Below, piece by piece: positions 1-10,133 of a stretch of 64,000 nucleotides of DNA (the first letter of the stretch is position 1; each line of letters starts with the position of its first letter). The translations under genes and the position numbers were made by a program. The stretch is from Lachnospiraceae bacterium. Lineage in GTDB: Bacteria > Bacillota > Clostridia > Lachnospirales > Lachnospiraceae. Location: contig JAILJP010000032.1 of NCBI GenBank assembly GCA_024694625.1, positions 1-64,000 on the forward strand, in the 5' to 3' direction. The notes under the pieces were generated by a model that did not search any database, was not told where the DNA came from, and saw nothing but the letters and a program-made list of their open reading frames with translations.

Positions 1-84
1 GCCACCTCCCGCAGGGCACCCCACATAGCCCTTGCGACGCTTTCGCTATCCTCGGGCTATGGTCCCTCCCCTGCTCGCGGTGGC
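1..84. repeat. GC-rich imperfect palindrome upstream of uvrA
   Basis: Positions 1-31 and 54-84 are inverted copies: 22 of 31 positions pair without gaps, with perfect outer (GCCACC) and inner (CATAGCCC) blocks. The 22-base centre holds a smaller GCGA/TCGC pair. The stretch is far richer in GC than anything else in the window and may continue upstream. It could be a dispersed palindromic repeat or a structured RNA. It does not look like part of uvrA. Confidence 0.6.
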
Positions 85-115
85 ATGTTCATGTATGATA
101 GAAAAGGATAAATAT

Positions 116-2953
116 ATGAGAGAAAATAAAGATACAAGAAAGTTTATAAAGATTCGGGGAGCAAATGAAAACAATTTAAAAAATATCAGTTTAGAGATTC
201 CTCGCGATGAATTTGTGGTGCTCACGGGATTATCCGGCTCCGGTAAATCCTCTTTGGCCTTTGATACTATTTTTGCAGAAGGTCAAAGACGTTATATGGA
301 ATCTTTGTCCAGTTATGCCCGTCAGTTTTTGGGACAGATGGAAAAACCGGACGTGGAAAAAATCGAGGGTATGCCACCGGCGATTTCCATCGACCAAAAA
401 TCCACAAACAGAAACCCTAGATCTACTGTGGGAACCGTAACGGAAATCTATGATTATTTCAGACTGCTTTATGCAAGAATCGGAATCCCTCACTGTCCCA
501 ATTGTGGAAAGGAAATTCACAAGCAGACGGTGGATCAGATGGTGGATGAAGTTTTGACGTTGCCGGAGAAGACAAAGTTTCAGGTACTGGCACCGGTGGT
601 TCGCGGGAGAAAAGGCGCCCAGGAGAAACTTTTTGAACGGGCCAGAAAAAGCGGATATGTTCGTGTGGTTGTGGACGGAGATGTTTATGACTTGGACGAA
701 GAAATCAAACTGGATAAAAACAAAAAGCACAACATAGAAGTTGTGATTGACCGTCTGGTTGTAAGAGAAGGTATGGAAGAACGTCTTACCGGTTCCTTGG
801 AAAATGCATTGAAACTTGGGAATGGTTTGGCGATAGTGGACATTATTGGAGGAGATCAGAAACGTTTTTCTGAAAGTTTTTCCTGTCCGGATTGCGGAAT
901 CTCCATTGATGAAGTGGAGCCGAGAAGCTTTTCTTTCAACAATCCTTTTGGCGCCTGTCCGGAATGTTTTGGTATTGGATATAAAATGGAATTTGATGAA
1001 CGTTTAATGATTCCGGATATGTCCCTTAGTTTTAATGAAGGCTGTGTTCAGGTCCCTGGATGGCAGTCCAGTAACGATCCGAAAAGCTATACCCATGCAA
1101 TTTTAATGGCGCTGGCTAAGGAATATGATTTTAGTTTGGATACGCCCTATGAAGACCTTCCGGCAAACATTCGAAAGATGTTTATCTATGGATTTGATAA
1201 GGTAGTAAAAGTTCCTTATAAAGGAAAGTTTGGGGAAGGCGTTTATGATGTACAGTTTGAAGGATTGATTGGAAATTCCCATAGAAGATACAGAGAGACA
1301 AAGTCTGAACTTTCTAAACAAACCTACGAAGAATTTATGGATATTTCTCCTTGCCCGGTTTGCCAGGGGCAGAGATTGAAAAAAGAGTCTTTGGCAGTTA
1401 CGGTAGCGGATAAAAACATCTATGAAGTGACTACTATGCCGGTAAGGGATTTGAAAGTATTTTTGGATGAAATGGAACTTTCGGATTACCAGAAAAATGT
1501 GGGGCGTTTGGTGTTAAAAGAAATCAAAGGTCGTGTTGGATTTTTAAATGACGTTGGTTTGGATTACCTCTCTTTGTCCCGTGCGACGGGAACTTTGTCA
1601 GGAGGGGAAGCACAGCGAATTCGCCTTGCTACACAGATTGGTTCCGGCTTGGTAGGGGTTTGCTACATTTTGGATGAGCCTAGTATTGGATTGCATCAAA
1701 AGGACAATGACAAACTTTTGAATTCCTTAAAGGGCTTGCGGGATTTGGGTAATACCCTGATTGTAGTGGAACATGATGAGGATACTATGAGGGAAGCGGA
1801 TTACATTGTGGATATCGGCCCCGGTGCCGGAGACCACGGTGGAGAAGTGATTGCCTGTGGTACCGCTGAAGATATTATGAAGGAGCCTCGTTCCATCACC
1901 GGTCAGTATTTGTCCGGAAAACGTAAAATTCCGGTTCCTAAGGAACGTAGAAAACCTACGGGATTTTTGGAAATCAAGGGTGCAACAGAACATAACCTAA
2001 AGAATATTGATGTAGACATTCCTTTGGGCGTGGTTACTTGTATTACCGGTGTTTCCGGTTCCGGAAAGAGTTCTTTGATTAATGAGGTATTGTATAAGAG
2101 TTTGGCAAAAAAACTCAACCGTGCCCATAAGATCCCAGGTGCCCACAAAAAGATTTTGGGATTGGAACAGTTGGATAAGGTAATTGACATTGATCAGTCG
2201 CCCATTGGAAGATCTCCTAGATCCAATCCGGCAACCTACACCGGTACCTTTGATTTGATTCGTGATCTTTTTGCCTCTACCCAGGATGCAAAGGCAAGAG
2301 GATATCAAAAGGGACGATTTAGTTTCAATGTAAAAGGGGGAAGATGTGAGGCCTGCGCCGGTGACGGTATTGTAAAAATCGAGATGCACTTTTTGCCGGA
2401 TGTTTATGTTCCTTGTGAAGTGTGCCAGGGAAAGCGTTATAACAGAGAAACCTTGGATGTGAAATACAAAGGAAAGTCCATTTATGATGTTTTGGACATG
2501 ACAGTAGAGGAAGCAGTGGACTTTTTCCAGAATGTTCCTTCTATTAAAAGAAAGATTGAAACCTTAAATGATGTGGGCCTTGGCTATATTAAACTGGGAC
2601 AGCCTTCCACTCAGCTTTCCGGAGGAGAAGCCCAGCGAATTAAACTGGCTACGGAATTATCCAGAAGAAGTACAGGAAAGACCATTTACATTTTGGATGA
2701 GCCTACAACGGGATTGCATTTCGAAGATGTAAATAAGCTAGTGCAGATTTTGCATAAGCTCTGTGAAGGCGGGAACTCTGTTGTGGTAATCGAGCATAAC
2801 TTGGATGTGATTAAAACGGCGGATTATATAATCGATCTTGGTCCGGAGGGAGGAGATCGGGGCGGTACCATTGTAGCCCAGGGGACTCCGGAAGAAGTGG
2901 CTAAGGTGAAAGATTCTTATACCGGTCAATATGTAAAAAAGTACTTAAAATAA
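116..2953 (+). CDS. uvrA: UvrABC excinuclease subunit A
   Basis: UvrA is the DNA damage-sensing ABC ATPase of nucleotide excision repair; it loads UvrB on lesions in the cytoplasm. The 945-residue product has two ABC modules. The first carries Walker [10 protein letters not shown], the zinc ligands CPNC and CPDC, and signature LSGGEAQRI; the second carries Walker [10 protein letters not shown], the zinc finger CEAC...CEVC, a second LSGGEAQRI and Walker [12 protein letters not shown]. The frame stays open upstream to position 32, but those codons lie in the GC-rich palindrome. The ATG at 116 has AAAGGA about 7 bases before it and gives the usual UvrA start. A terminator follows. uvrC is elsewhere in the window (46014); uvrB is not present. 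Confidence 0.97.
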   Translation: MRENKDTRKFIKIRGANENNLKNISLEIPRDEFVVLTGLSGSGKSSLAFDTIFAEGQRRYMESLSSYARQFLGQMEKPDVEKIEGMPPAISIDQKSTNRNPRSTVGTVTEIYDYFRLLYARIGIPHCPNCGKEIHKQTVDQMVDEVLTLPEKTKFQVLAPVVRGRKGAQEKLFERARKSGYVRVVVDGDVYDLDEEIKLDKNKKHNIEVVIDRLVVREGMEERLTGSLENALKLGNGLAIVDIIGGDQKRFSESFSCPDCGISIDEVEPRSFSFNNPFGACPECFGIGYKMEFDERLMIPDMSLSFNEGCVQVPGWQSSNDPKSYTHAILMALAKEYDFSLDTPYEDLPANIRKMFIYGFDKVVKVPYKGKFGEGVYDVQFEGLIGNSHRRYRETKSELSKQTYEEFMDISPCPVCQGQRLKKESLAVTVADKNIYEVTTMPVRDLKVFLDEMELSDYQKNVGRLVLKEIKGRVGFLNDVGLDYLSLSRATGTLSGGEAQRIRLATQIGSGLVGVCYILDEPSIGLHQKDNDKLLNSLKGLRDLGNTLIVVEHDEDTMREADYIVDIGPGAGDHGGEVIACGTAEDIMKEPRSITGQYLSGKRKIPVPKERRKPTGFLEIKGATEHNLKNIDVDIPLGVVTCITGVSGSGKSSLINEVLYKSLAKKLNRAHKIPGAHKKILGLEQLDKVIDIDQSPIGRSPRSNPATYTGTFDLIRDLFASTQDAKARGYQKGRFSFNVKGGRCEACAGDGIVKIEMHFLPDVYVPCEVCQGKRYNRETLDVKYKGKSIYDVLDMTVEEAVDFFQNVPSIKRKIETLNDVGLGYIKLGQPSTQLSGGEAQRIKLATELSRRSTGKTIYILDEPTTGLHFEDVNKLVQILHKLCEGGNSVVVIEHNLDVIKTADYIIDLGPEGGDRGGTIVAQGTPEEVAKVKDSYTGQYVKKYLK

Positions 2954-2986
2954 TATAGAAAAACTCGCAACAGGTTTCGAAAACAG

Positions 2987-3041
2987 ACACCTCTGAAGGT
3001 AGGGATATCCCCGAATTGTCCTTACTTTCAGGGGTGTTTTT
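2987..3041 (+). terminator. Rho-independent terminator after uvrA
   Basis: A long hairpin with arms ACACC(T)CTGAA and TTCAGGGGTGT is followed directly by TTTTT. It lies 34 bases after the uvrA stop. Confidence 0.85.
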
Positions 3042-3121
3042 CGTATATCTAATATGTGTCTTTTAGGGTGCTAAAATATGTGCACTGTTAAAGTGTAGTA
3101 TTGTGGAAAGGGAGCGCATAT

Positions 3122-6100
3122 ATGAAAAAAGGATTTTTGAAAAGAGTAACGGCTGCTGTTTTTACCGCCGCTTTACTTGTAACTTCTTTGCCATACACCT
3201 TTGTATCACGTGCATATAATCCGGAAGACGGGACGATATTGTCGGGAACCATTACCGACGAAGACAATTTGCTTTCGGGACAAACCTATAAACTTGGAGA
3301 AGATACGGTGTTTTCCGGAGACGGAGTGACCTGGAAGTTTGATAAAACAACAAGCATCGATCTTTACGGCCATGAATTGACGTTGGATGGCGTAACCTTG
3401 TCTATGGAAAAAGGCGGATTAAGCATCACAGACAGTATTGGTGGGGGAAGTATATCCTCTGATGCTGCAGAGATGTTTCATATAGAATATAAACGAGGCA
3501 TGTTTTTAAGCCTTGAAAATATATCTTTGAACTACACGGGAGAAGATGAAAGCGTGATCCCGGTATACGGGGAATCACCGATTTACCTTGGAGGTGTAAC
3601 CCTTCATACAGAAACCGATTATGCCATTTACGCCGATGAGGCGCTTTCTATGAGTGGAACTTCTATTTGGGGACCGCTTACCGCAGATGTGATTTTTGGA
3701 CCCAGTGGATATCTCTCCTATGAGAAGGAATATTGCACCTTTCCTAAAAAAGTACGAATCAGTTTGGAAAATCTTGATTTTACCGAAGCAACAACCATTC
3801 CTGTGATTGACACCATGGGCGGTGGTGAAGTAGAAGAAAAGATTATGAAAAAACTGGTTTTTGTAGATGTGCCCGAAGATTGTGTTTTGATGTATCGCGG
3901 TGGGATTTACTGCGCGGTTCATGCAGACATGTTAGAACTGTCCGGCGCATATGATTTGGCTTCTTTAGATTTTCCCAACGTTTCTGTAGACGGAGAGGGC
4001 AACTATCAGATGGAGAGCAGTTATTACAAACTGACCGGAGATGTTTCCCTGACCACTCCTGCCTTGGACGGACAGGATTCCACCCAGGTTTTTCTTGGAG
4101 AAAACAAAGAAGTATTCATTGACTTAAACGGATATACCATGGATGTAAATGGTATGGAACTACGCATGAATGCCTCTGGATTTACGTTGATGGATTCCCA
4201 GGGCGGCGGTGCTTTAAACGGAGGATTGTCTTTCTATTGCACCGGAGCAGATTTGAATTTTGAGTCCGGAGTGTTCAATATTGCAAAAGAACAAAGAACC
4301 TGTATGTGCCGTGGCATTCCCTTCCTTTTGTTTGGAGAAAATTCTGTTACAGTATCTGATGCTGTAATTAATAGCTATTACGATAGCCATGAAATCTTCG
4401 AGGGAATGACGGTGAACTTTTCCATGACCGGAGGAGAAATTAATTTCTATCCCACTGATGCGATGGACTATCACAGAGATTTGTTTCAGATGGGAAGTCC
4501 GGCAAAGGGTGCGATAAATATTTCCGGTGGAACCATTCGCGTTGAAGGAAGAGGCGTTATCAATATGTTTAATCTGCTGGATGGCAAGATGCAAGTTTCC
4601 GGAGGAACACTTATTGTTGAAAATACGGATTTAGATTCGGTACCCAGCAGAAGTCAGACGTCTTGTATCATTAACAATGGCTTCAATATGCCGGTGGCGA
4701 TTTCCGGAGGGGTATTTGAAACAAATTCGGATCAGTGTTTCATTGAAAATTCTTATTCCAATGTAAAGCCCAATTATACTTTCTCAGGAAGCCCCGAGTT
4801 TACTTCTGCTAAATATGATTTGCGTTTTAAACCTCAAAAGTTTTCAAAGCAAATGGGTGAAATGGGTATTGAACTCAAAGGTAATTTTAATATTGGAAGA
4901 AAGATGAAACTCTATACAGACCACGTGCCTACAGAAGAAGATGTGGTAACCTTTGTTTCCAATTGGACTACAAATCGTGGAGAGGAAGATCCTGCTGAGG
5001 TAATGGAAATCTATTTACCGGATGGTCAGAGCTGCACACCGGTTGTAGTAAACGGGAATGTTGTAAGCGGCGGTGTGATAGCTGCGCCGGAGCCGGAACC
5101 GGAATATGTGGATGGATTGGAAGTAATCGAACTTTCAGGAACCTATGCCTTAAATGCTTTGGAACTTCCCAATACGGAGGCTATTGCGGATAAAAAGGAT
5201 CAGTATTACTGGGCAGACGGATATTATCGTTTGACCGGGGATGTGACCGTTACCAATGTGCTTGCAAGTACCAGTATGAAAATGGCAATTGTTCAGGCGA
5301 ACCATGATATTGTAATTGATTTAAACGGTCATAAATTAAATATGGCGCCTGTTCGTTTTTCTACAACAAGAATGGATTCCATTACAGTTGTAGATTCCTC
5401 TACAGGAGGACAGATGAATGGCATGGTCTGCTTCTGGGGAAACGGAGATTATGAATTTGACGGCGGAACCGTAAATATGACCGGAAATGCCAGAGATATG
5501 AATCAGGCTTGGGCCTTTAATTTGACTGGTGGAGATTTGACCGTAGACGGTGCTGTGATTAACTGTTATCACGACAGCGATACCATTATGATCCAGTACG
5601 TCGGAAACGGAACCATTGCGTTGAAATCCGGTGAATTGAATTACATTCCTACCACAACGATTCCTACCTTTCATGATTATTTGATCTTGACATGGGGAGG
5701 AAAGGTGGAGGTCTCCGGAGGAACAATGAGAGCGGAGGCTTCTTCCAAAACAGTGTTAATCAGTACCTTGGATAATTGCGATATTTCCATTACCGGTGGA
5801 AAAATGATTTCTAAGTGTAATGGAACCAATGCCAACTATATAGCGGATACAAGAGTTATTGAATTGGATGCTATGGGAACCAAGGTAAAGACACGGATTA
5901 GTGGCGGAGAGATGGAAACCAATGGAGACGCTTGCGTTGCGGCACCGTATGATTCTACCGTAGACCTTGTGCTCGACGGAAATGTGTCCATGAGCTCAAG
6001 GGCTTATGACGTGTTCTATTCCGGCAATGTTGTTCCTATGACCATTAAGGGTAACTTTAACCTTGGAAGAAATATGAAGGTGTATACCAAAAAGGTCATC

Positions 6101-8056
6101 CCTTCAGAAACCAATCCCGTTGTTTTTGCAGCTGATTGGACAGAACTTCAGGGAGCGAAGGAGCCTAAAGACGTCTTTACGGTATATCTCCCGGATCAGA
6201 CAACCAGAGATCCGTATGTTTCAGAGGGAGTAGCCCTTTGTGGTGGTTTGCCGGAAGATGCGGATACACTTCATGATACGGGAAACCATACCTGGAGCGG
6301 AGCTTTTGATTTGACTTCAAGCCTTCCTTCCGGTGTAAGTGAAACAGACAAAGCAAATAAAAAAGAAGTGGCCAGAGGAACCTATACGTTAACAGCGGAT
6401 GTGGATTTCAATAATTCCTCTGAGAGTACCATTGAGTTATACATTAACAAAGATGTGGAAATCGACCTTTGCGGTCATGACCTTTCAGGAGATAATATTT
6501 CCCTTCACATCGATCAGGCGACAGGGGTACTTACCATTAAAGACTCTGTGGGAGGCGGACGTGTGACCGGTAATTTGGAACTGAATTCCACAACCTCATC
6601 CGCAGTACGACTTTTAGGTGGTACTTATGATTTGAAAGACCCCGCAGGAACCAGGGGCAGATATTACTTTGCCGGTAGTGAATTTACAGCAAACAATGCG
6701 AAGTTTATTACCTACGACAATAAGAACTACAGAGCGGGATTGTATATCAAAGCAGCAAAAACCTCTGTGGAAAGCAGCGAGGTGCAATTCAGCGCCAATG
6801 ACAGATCTTATGCCTATGTGGTTTGCGCGGTATTTATCAAGGGAAATGCTTCCTTTGTAAACTGTAAGATCAGCGGTGTAAACACTGGCGGTGAAGTGGC
6901 AGCAGTGCAGAGAGAGGGCGGAAAGGCAGAGTTTAAAAACTGTATATTGACCTCTGAATCAAAGGTGATTACATCTTCCTACGGAACGAGAGCCTGTGCT
7001 CTTTATGACGGTGGACAGTATGCTTCAGGTTTTGCTGTTGTGGATGGTGGTGAATATATCTCCAACGGTCTTTCTGGTATTTATTGTTCCTGCAGCCTGA
7101 CCCTTGGAAAAGCTCCCAAGGTTGCTTGTCCCGGAGAAGCAGACATTTTGTTCAGCAATCCTTTTTCAAATACAAACTATGTAACACTGGAAGAAAAGTT
7201 AAGCCCTTCAAATAAACTGAGAGTCGGATTTCGAAATCAGGACTTCTCGAAATTGGGAACGGATGCCAGACTCTTTGTAAAGAACTGGACCGATTATATG
7301 ACAGGGGTATCTCCTTACCAGGTATTTACCATAGTAAATAACGAACTGGAATTTTCTGTAGAAGGAAACGGTCTTTACTATCGCTTGCAGGGAACCTCGC
7401 CGGCTCCTGTACAAGAAGTCGAACCTGCGGTAGAACCTACACCGGCAGTAGAGCCTGCACCTGTGACAGAACCCACACCGGCTCCTGTAGTTGTTACGCC
7501 TCAGACACCGGTAGAAGAAGTGGTGCCTGTAACAGAACAAACAGTGCCGGCTACGGAAGAAAAGCCGAATACTCAGGATGCGCAGAAGCCTAAGTCTGAA
7601 ACAAAGAAAAATGCTACGGCATCATCCGGTGGAAACAAGAATGTGAAAAAGGAAAAGGTGAACACATCTTCTAAGGGAACAGCTACGGTAGTAGCGGTAT
7701 CCAGCAAATCCAAGACGGTGATGCTGGGCTCAAAGGTAACGGTCAATGGCGTAAACTACACTGTGACCACAGTTGGAAAAAATGCCTTCAAAGATTGCAA
7801 AAAGGCATCCACCATTTCCCTTCCCAAGACTGTTACCACCATTTTGGGTGGAGCATTTACCGGAGCAAAGAAGCTTAGAACCATTAAACTGAATATCAAA
7901 AAAAGCATTACGGTAAAGAAGAATGCCTTTAAGGGAATTAACACATCCAATGTATATATTTATGTAAATAAGAAAATGTCCAAGACTGAATTGAAGAAAT
8001 TCCAAAAGGAATTAAAGGCGGCAGGATTCAAAGGCACAGTAAAGAGAAAGCTTTAA
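3122..8056 (+). CDS. Large secreted repeat protein with Pro-rich linker and C-terminal LRR-like domain
   Basis: 1644 residues starting at the ATG at 3122, preceded by AAAGGGAG. A signal peptide (MKKGFLKR, a hydrophobic stretch, cleavage near SRA) directs export. Four related units of roughly 300-400 residues follow; each has a variant of YYKLTGDV, then IDLNGY or IDLYGH, then DSQGGG or DSIGGG and GG-rich turns. This pattern suits a right-handed beta-helix of the pectate-lyase or adhesin type. Near residue 1430 comes a Pro/Glu/Thr/Val linker (repeated VEPTPAVEPAP-like units), then a Lys/Ser-rich stretch, and finally a BspA-like leucine-rich segment (VGKNAFKDCKKASTISLP). There is no LPXTG motif and no C-terminal membrane helix, so any wall attachment must be by another route. 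It is flanked by a terminator and a promoter and appears monocistronic. Function is inferred only as surface or adhesin-like. Confidence 0.85.
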   Translation: MKKGFLKRVTAAVFTAALLVTSLPYTFVSRAYNPEDGTILSGTITDEDNLLSGQTYKLGEDTVFSGDGVTWKFDKTTSIDLYGHELTLDGVTLSMEKGGLSITDSIGGGSISSDAAEMFHIEYKRGMFLSLENISLNYTGEDESVIPVYGESPIYLGGVTLHTETDYAIYADEALSMSGTSIWGPLTADVIFGPSGYLSYEKEYCTFPKKVRISLENLDFTEATTIPVIDTMGGGEVEEKIMKKLVFVDVPEDCVLMYRGGIYCAVHADMLELSGAYDLASLDFPNVSVDGEGNYQMESSYYKLTGDVSLTTPALDGQDSTQVFLGENKEVFIDLNGYTMDVNGMELRMNASGFTLMDSQGGGALNGGLSFYCTGADLNFESGVFNIAKEQRTCMCRGIPFLLFGENSVTVSDAVINSYYDSHEIFEGMTVNFSMTGGEINFYPTDAMDYHRDLFQMGSPAKGAINISGGTIRVEGRGVINMFNLLDGKMQVSGGTLIVENTDLDSVPSRSQTSCIINNGFNMPVAISGGVFETNSDQCFIENSYSNVKPNYTFSGSPEFTSAKYDLRFKPQKFSKQMGEMGIELKGNFNIGRKMKLYTDHVPTEEDVVTFVSNWTTNRGEEDPAEVMEIYLPDGQSCTPVVVNGNVVSGGVIAAPEPEPEYVDGLEVIELSGTYALNALELPNTEAIADKKDQYYWADGYYRLTGDVTVTNVLASTSMKMAIVQANHDIVIDLNGHKLNMAPVRFSTTRMDSITVVDSSTGGQMNGMVCFWGNGDYEFDGGTVNMTGNARDMNQAWAFNLTGGDLTVDGAVINCYHDSDTIMIQYVGNGTIALKSGELNYIPTTTIPTFHDYLILTWGGKVEVSGGTMRAEASSKTVLISTLDNCDISITGGKMISKCNGTNANYIADTRVIELDAMGTKVKTRISGGEMETNGDACVAAPYDSTVDLVLDGNVSMSSRAYDVFYSGNVVPMTIKGNFNLGRNMKVYTKKVIPSETNPVVFAADWTELQGAKEPKDVFTVYLPDQTTRDPYVSEGVALCGGLPEDADTLHDTGNHTWSGAFDLTSSLPSGVSETDKANKKEVARGTYTLTADVDFNNSSESTIELYINKDVEIDLCGHDLSGDNISLHIDQATGVLTIKDSVGGGRVTGNLELNSTTSSAVRLLGGTYDLKDPAGTRGRYYFAGSEFTANNAKFITYDNKNYRAGLYIKAAKTSVESSEVQFSANDRSYAYVVCAVFIKGNASFVNCKISGVNTGGEVAAVQREGGKAEFKNCILTSESKVITSSYGTRACALYDGGQYASGFAVVDGGEYISNGLSGIYCSCSLTLGKAPKVACPGEADILFSNPFSNTNYVTLEEKLSPSNKLRVGFRNQDFSKLGTDARLFVKNWTDYMTGVSPYQVFTIVNNELEFSVEGNGLYYRLQGTSPAPVQEVEPAVEPTPAVEPAPVTEPTPAPVVVTPQTPVEEVVPVTEQTVPATEEKPNTQDAQKPKSETKKNATASSGGNKNVKKEKVNTSSKGTATVVAVSSKSKTVMLGSKVTVNGVNYTVTTVGKNAFKDCKKASTISLPKTVTTILGGAFTGAKKLRTIKLNIKKSITVKKNAFKGINTSNVYIYVNKKMSKTELKKFQKELKAAGFKGTVKRKL

Positions 8057-8063
8057 AATAGGA

Positions 8064-8091
8064 TTGAAAAATCAAAACAAATGGCTATAAT
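8064..8091 (+). promoter_or_regulatory. Sigma-A-type promoter of the mbl-flagellar cluster
   Basis: TTGAAA, 16 bases, TATAAT, located just after the preceding stop codon and 43 bases before the mbl start. Confidence 0.7.
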
Positions 8092-8133
8092 GGAAATATA
8101 GTGCCGGATTTTGGTCGAAAGGAGACGTTAATC

Positions 8134-9141
8134 ATGCCGTTTAATTCAGCAGATATTGGAATAGATTTAGGAACAGCAAGTATTCTTGTATACGTAAAAG
8201 GTAAGGGCGTTGTTTTAAAGGAGCCCTCCGTTGTAGCATTTGACAGAGATACAAATAAAATTAAAGCCATTGGTGAGGAAGCTCGCTTGATGTTGGGACG
8301 TACTCCCGGAAACATCGTTGCAGTTCGTCCGCTTCGTCAGGGTGTTATTTCTGATTACACCGTTACGGAAAAGATGATTAAATACTTCATTCAGAAAGCA
8401 TTGGGAAAGAGAAGCTATCGTAAGCCCAAGATTTCCGTATGTGTACCCAGTGGTGTTACTGAAGTAGAAAAGCGTGCAGTAGAAGATGCAGCATACGCTG
8501 CAGGTGCCCGCGAAGTATTCATTATTGAAGAGCCTATCGCAGCAGCGATTGGAGCAGGTATCGATATTTCCAAACCTTGTGGAAACATGAGTGTAGATAT
8601 CGGTGGTGGTACAGCAGATATCGCGGTAATTTCTTTGGGTGGTTCCGTTGTAAGTACATCCATTAAGATTGCCGGTGATGATTTTGATGAAGCAATTGTA
8701 CGTTTTATGCGTAAGAAGCATAATCTTTTGATTGGTGAAAGAACAGCAGAAGATGTTAAAATCAACATCGGAACCTGTTATCCTTTGCCTGAACCTGAAA
8801 CCATGGATGTTCGTGGTCGAAACCTTGTAACAGGTTTGCCAAAGACCATTGAAGTATCTTCCGAAGAGATGGAGGAAGCACTTCGCGAGCCTACATCCAA
8901 CATTGTGGAAGCAGTACACTCCGTTTTGGAGAAGACTCCTCCGGAACTTGCAGCAGACGTTGCAGACAGAGGTATCATCTTAACCGGTGGTGGAGCATTG
9001 CTTCGTGGTTTGGAAGAACTTATGGAAGACCGTACCGGAATCAACACCATGACAGCGGAAGATCCTATGACTTGTGTTGCAGTGGGAACCGGACGTTATG
9101 TAGAATTTATGGCCGGAGATACCGGAATCAAAGAATCATAA
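8134..9141 (+). CDS. mbl: MreB/Mbl-family actin-like rod-shape protein
   Basis: 335-residue bacterial actin that polymerises under the membrane and guides lateral wall synthesis. Visible actin-fold motifs are phosphate 1 (DIGIDLGTASILVY), phosphate 2 (VDIGGGTADIAVIS) and the adenosine motif (GIILTGGGALLRGLEE). The ATG at 8134 follows AAAGGAG; an upstream in-frame ATG at 8101 lacks a ribosome site and would add residues not usual in this family. The symbol mbl is preferred because the gene directly precedes two flagellar rod genes, as mbl-flhO-flhP do in Bacillus subtilis. Sequence alone does not separate it firmly from MreB. A terminator follows, so it is probably transcribed apart from the flagellar genes. 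Confidence 0.92.
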   Translation: MPFNSADIGIDLGTASILVYVKGKGVVLKEPSVVAFDRDTNKIKAIGEEARLMLGRTPGNIVAVRPLRQGVISDYTVTEKMIKYFIQKALGKRSYRKPKISVCVPSGVTEVEKRAVEDAAYAAGAREVFIIEEPIAAAIGAGIDISKPCGNMSVDIGGGTADIAVISLGGSVVSTSIKIAGDDFDEAIVRFMRKKHNLLIGERTAEDVKINIGTCYPLPEPETMDVRGRNLVTGLPKTIEVSSEEMEEALREPTSNIVEAVHSVLEKTPPELAADVADRGIILTGGGALLRGLEELMEDRTGINTMTAEDPMTCVAVGTGRYVEFMAGDTGIKES

Positions 9142-9148
9142 AACCCAG

Positions 9149-9180
9149 GCGCTCATGTTTTTCATGAGCGCTTTTTATTT
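9149..9180 (+). terminator. Terminator after mbl
   Basis: GCGCTCATG and CATGAGCGC form a perfect 9-bp stem followed by TTTTTATTT. Confidence 0.92.
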
Positions 9181-9200
9181 TGCTTTTTTTGAATTTATGG

Positions 9201-9229
9201 TAAAGTAATTGTGGAATTAATCCGAAATA
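9201..9229 (+). promoter_or_regulatory. Possible flagellar sigma-D (FliA-type) promoter
   Basis: TAAA, 17 bases, CCGAAATA upstream of the flagellar genes. The sigma-D consensus is TAAA-N15-GCCGATAT, so the -10 element matches in part and the spacing is one base long. Location and partial match only. Confidence 0.3.
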
Positions 9230-9308
9230 GATATTGAGATGTTGTACGGTTTTTTATCAAGGAGATAAATCTTTTCATGGATGAGACCGTATTTACAAAG
9301 GAGGATTC

Positions 9309-10109
9309 ATGGTAAAAGGTCTATATACTGCTTATACCGGTATGATAAATGAACAGCGCAGATTGGATACACTCACCAACAACTTGGCAAATTCCAACAC
9401 TACCGGTTACAAGAAGGAAGGGGCAACCGCCCAGGCTTTTGATTCCACTCTGGCAATAAAAATTAAAGATACATCTTCCGGACAACTGCCCAAGAGAATC
9501 GGCAGTATCAATATGGGAGTAGATATCGGAGAGACTTATACAGACTACAGCCAGGGAAGTTTTAAGATTACAGACAAGTCTTCAGACTTGGCAATCAGCG
9601 GAAATGGATTTTTTGCAATTGAGTTTACGGATAAACAGGGTAATACTTCTGTGAAATATACCAGAGACGGAGAGTTTACCGTTAATAAAGACGGTTACTT
9701 TGTAACAGCAGACGGGGATTATTTATTAAATGCCAATGCTGCCTTAAACGGTCAGACCGGAGCTGCGGCTCACGTTCATGTTGACCCTCTTCAGGAGTAT
9801 TCCGTTAATTCTCAGGGTATGATTTATCAGGGAGGGCAGGTTGTAGCCCAAATCGGTCTGGTGGATTTTACCAACTATGATTATTTGGCAAAGTACGGTG
9901 AGAATCTGTATGAGCCGGTTGAAGGAGCAACCCTGGTAGCCTCAGAGGCTTCCATTGAGCAAGGATGCTTAGAAACGTCCAATGTAAATATTGTGGATGA
10001 GATGGTTAGTATGATTACCATCCAAAGAGCTTATGAAGCAGGACAGAAAATGATTCAGACAGAAGATTCTACATTGGAAATGGCAGTTAGCCAGGTAGGT
10101 AGAGTATAA
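9309..10109 (+). CDS. flhO: Flagellar rod/hook-basal-body protein, FlhO/FlgF type
   Basis: 266 residues. The protein is exported by the flagellar type III system and builds the rod. The N-terminal motif LTNNLANSNTTGYKKEGA and the C-terminal segment ending SMITIQRAYEAGQKMIQTED are the paired coiled regions of the FlgF/FlgG family. AAAGGAGG lies just before the ATG at 9309. It is followed after 24 bases by a paralogue (FlhP/FlgG), then a rod-binding protein, so the three form an operon. Calling it FlhO rather than FlgF rests on the mbl neighbourhood. Confidence 0.92.
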   Translation: MVKGLYTAYTGMINEQRRLDTLTNNLANSNTTGYKKEGATAQAFDSTLAIKIKDTSSGQLPKRIGSINMGVDIGETYTDYSQGSFKITDKSSDLAISGNGFFAIEFTDKQGNTSVKYTRDGEFTVNKDGYFVTADGDYLLNANAALNGQTGAAAHVHVDPLQEYSVNSQGMIYQGGQVVAQIGLVDFTNYDYLAKYGENLYEPVEGATLVASEASIEQGCLETSNVNIVDEMVSMITIQRAYEAGQKMIQTEDSTLEMAVSQVGRV

Positions 10110-10133
10110 GCATTTTAGTTTGGGAGGCACGTT

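Noticed and set aside
32..115. N-terminal extension of UvrA from 32
   Set aside because: The 28 extra codons lie in the GC-rich palindrome, have no ribosome site, and are not part of UvrA; the ATG at 116 has AAAGGA.
8215..8919. 234-codon minus-strand ORF opposite mbl
   Set aside because: It is the antisense shadow of a conserved actin-like gene, with Cys/Thr/Asn-rich composition and no ribosome site.
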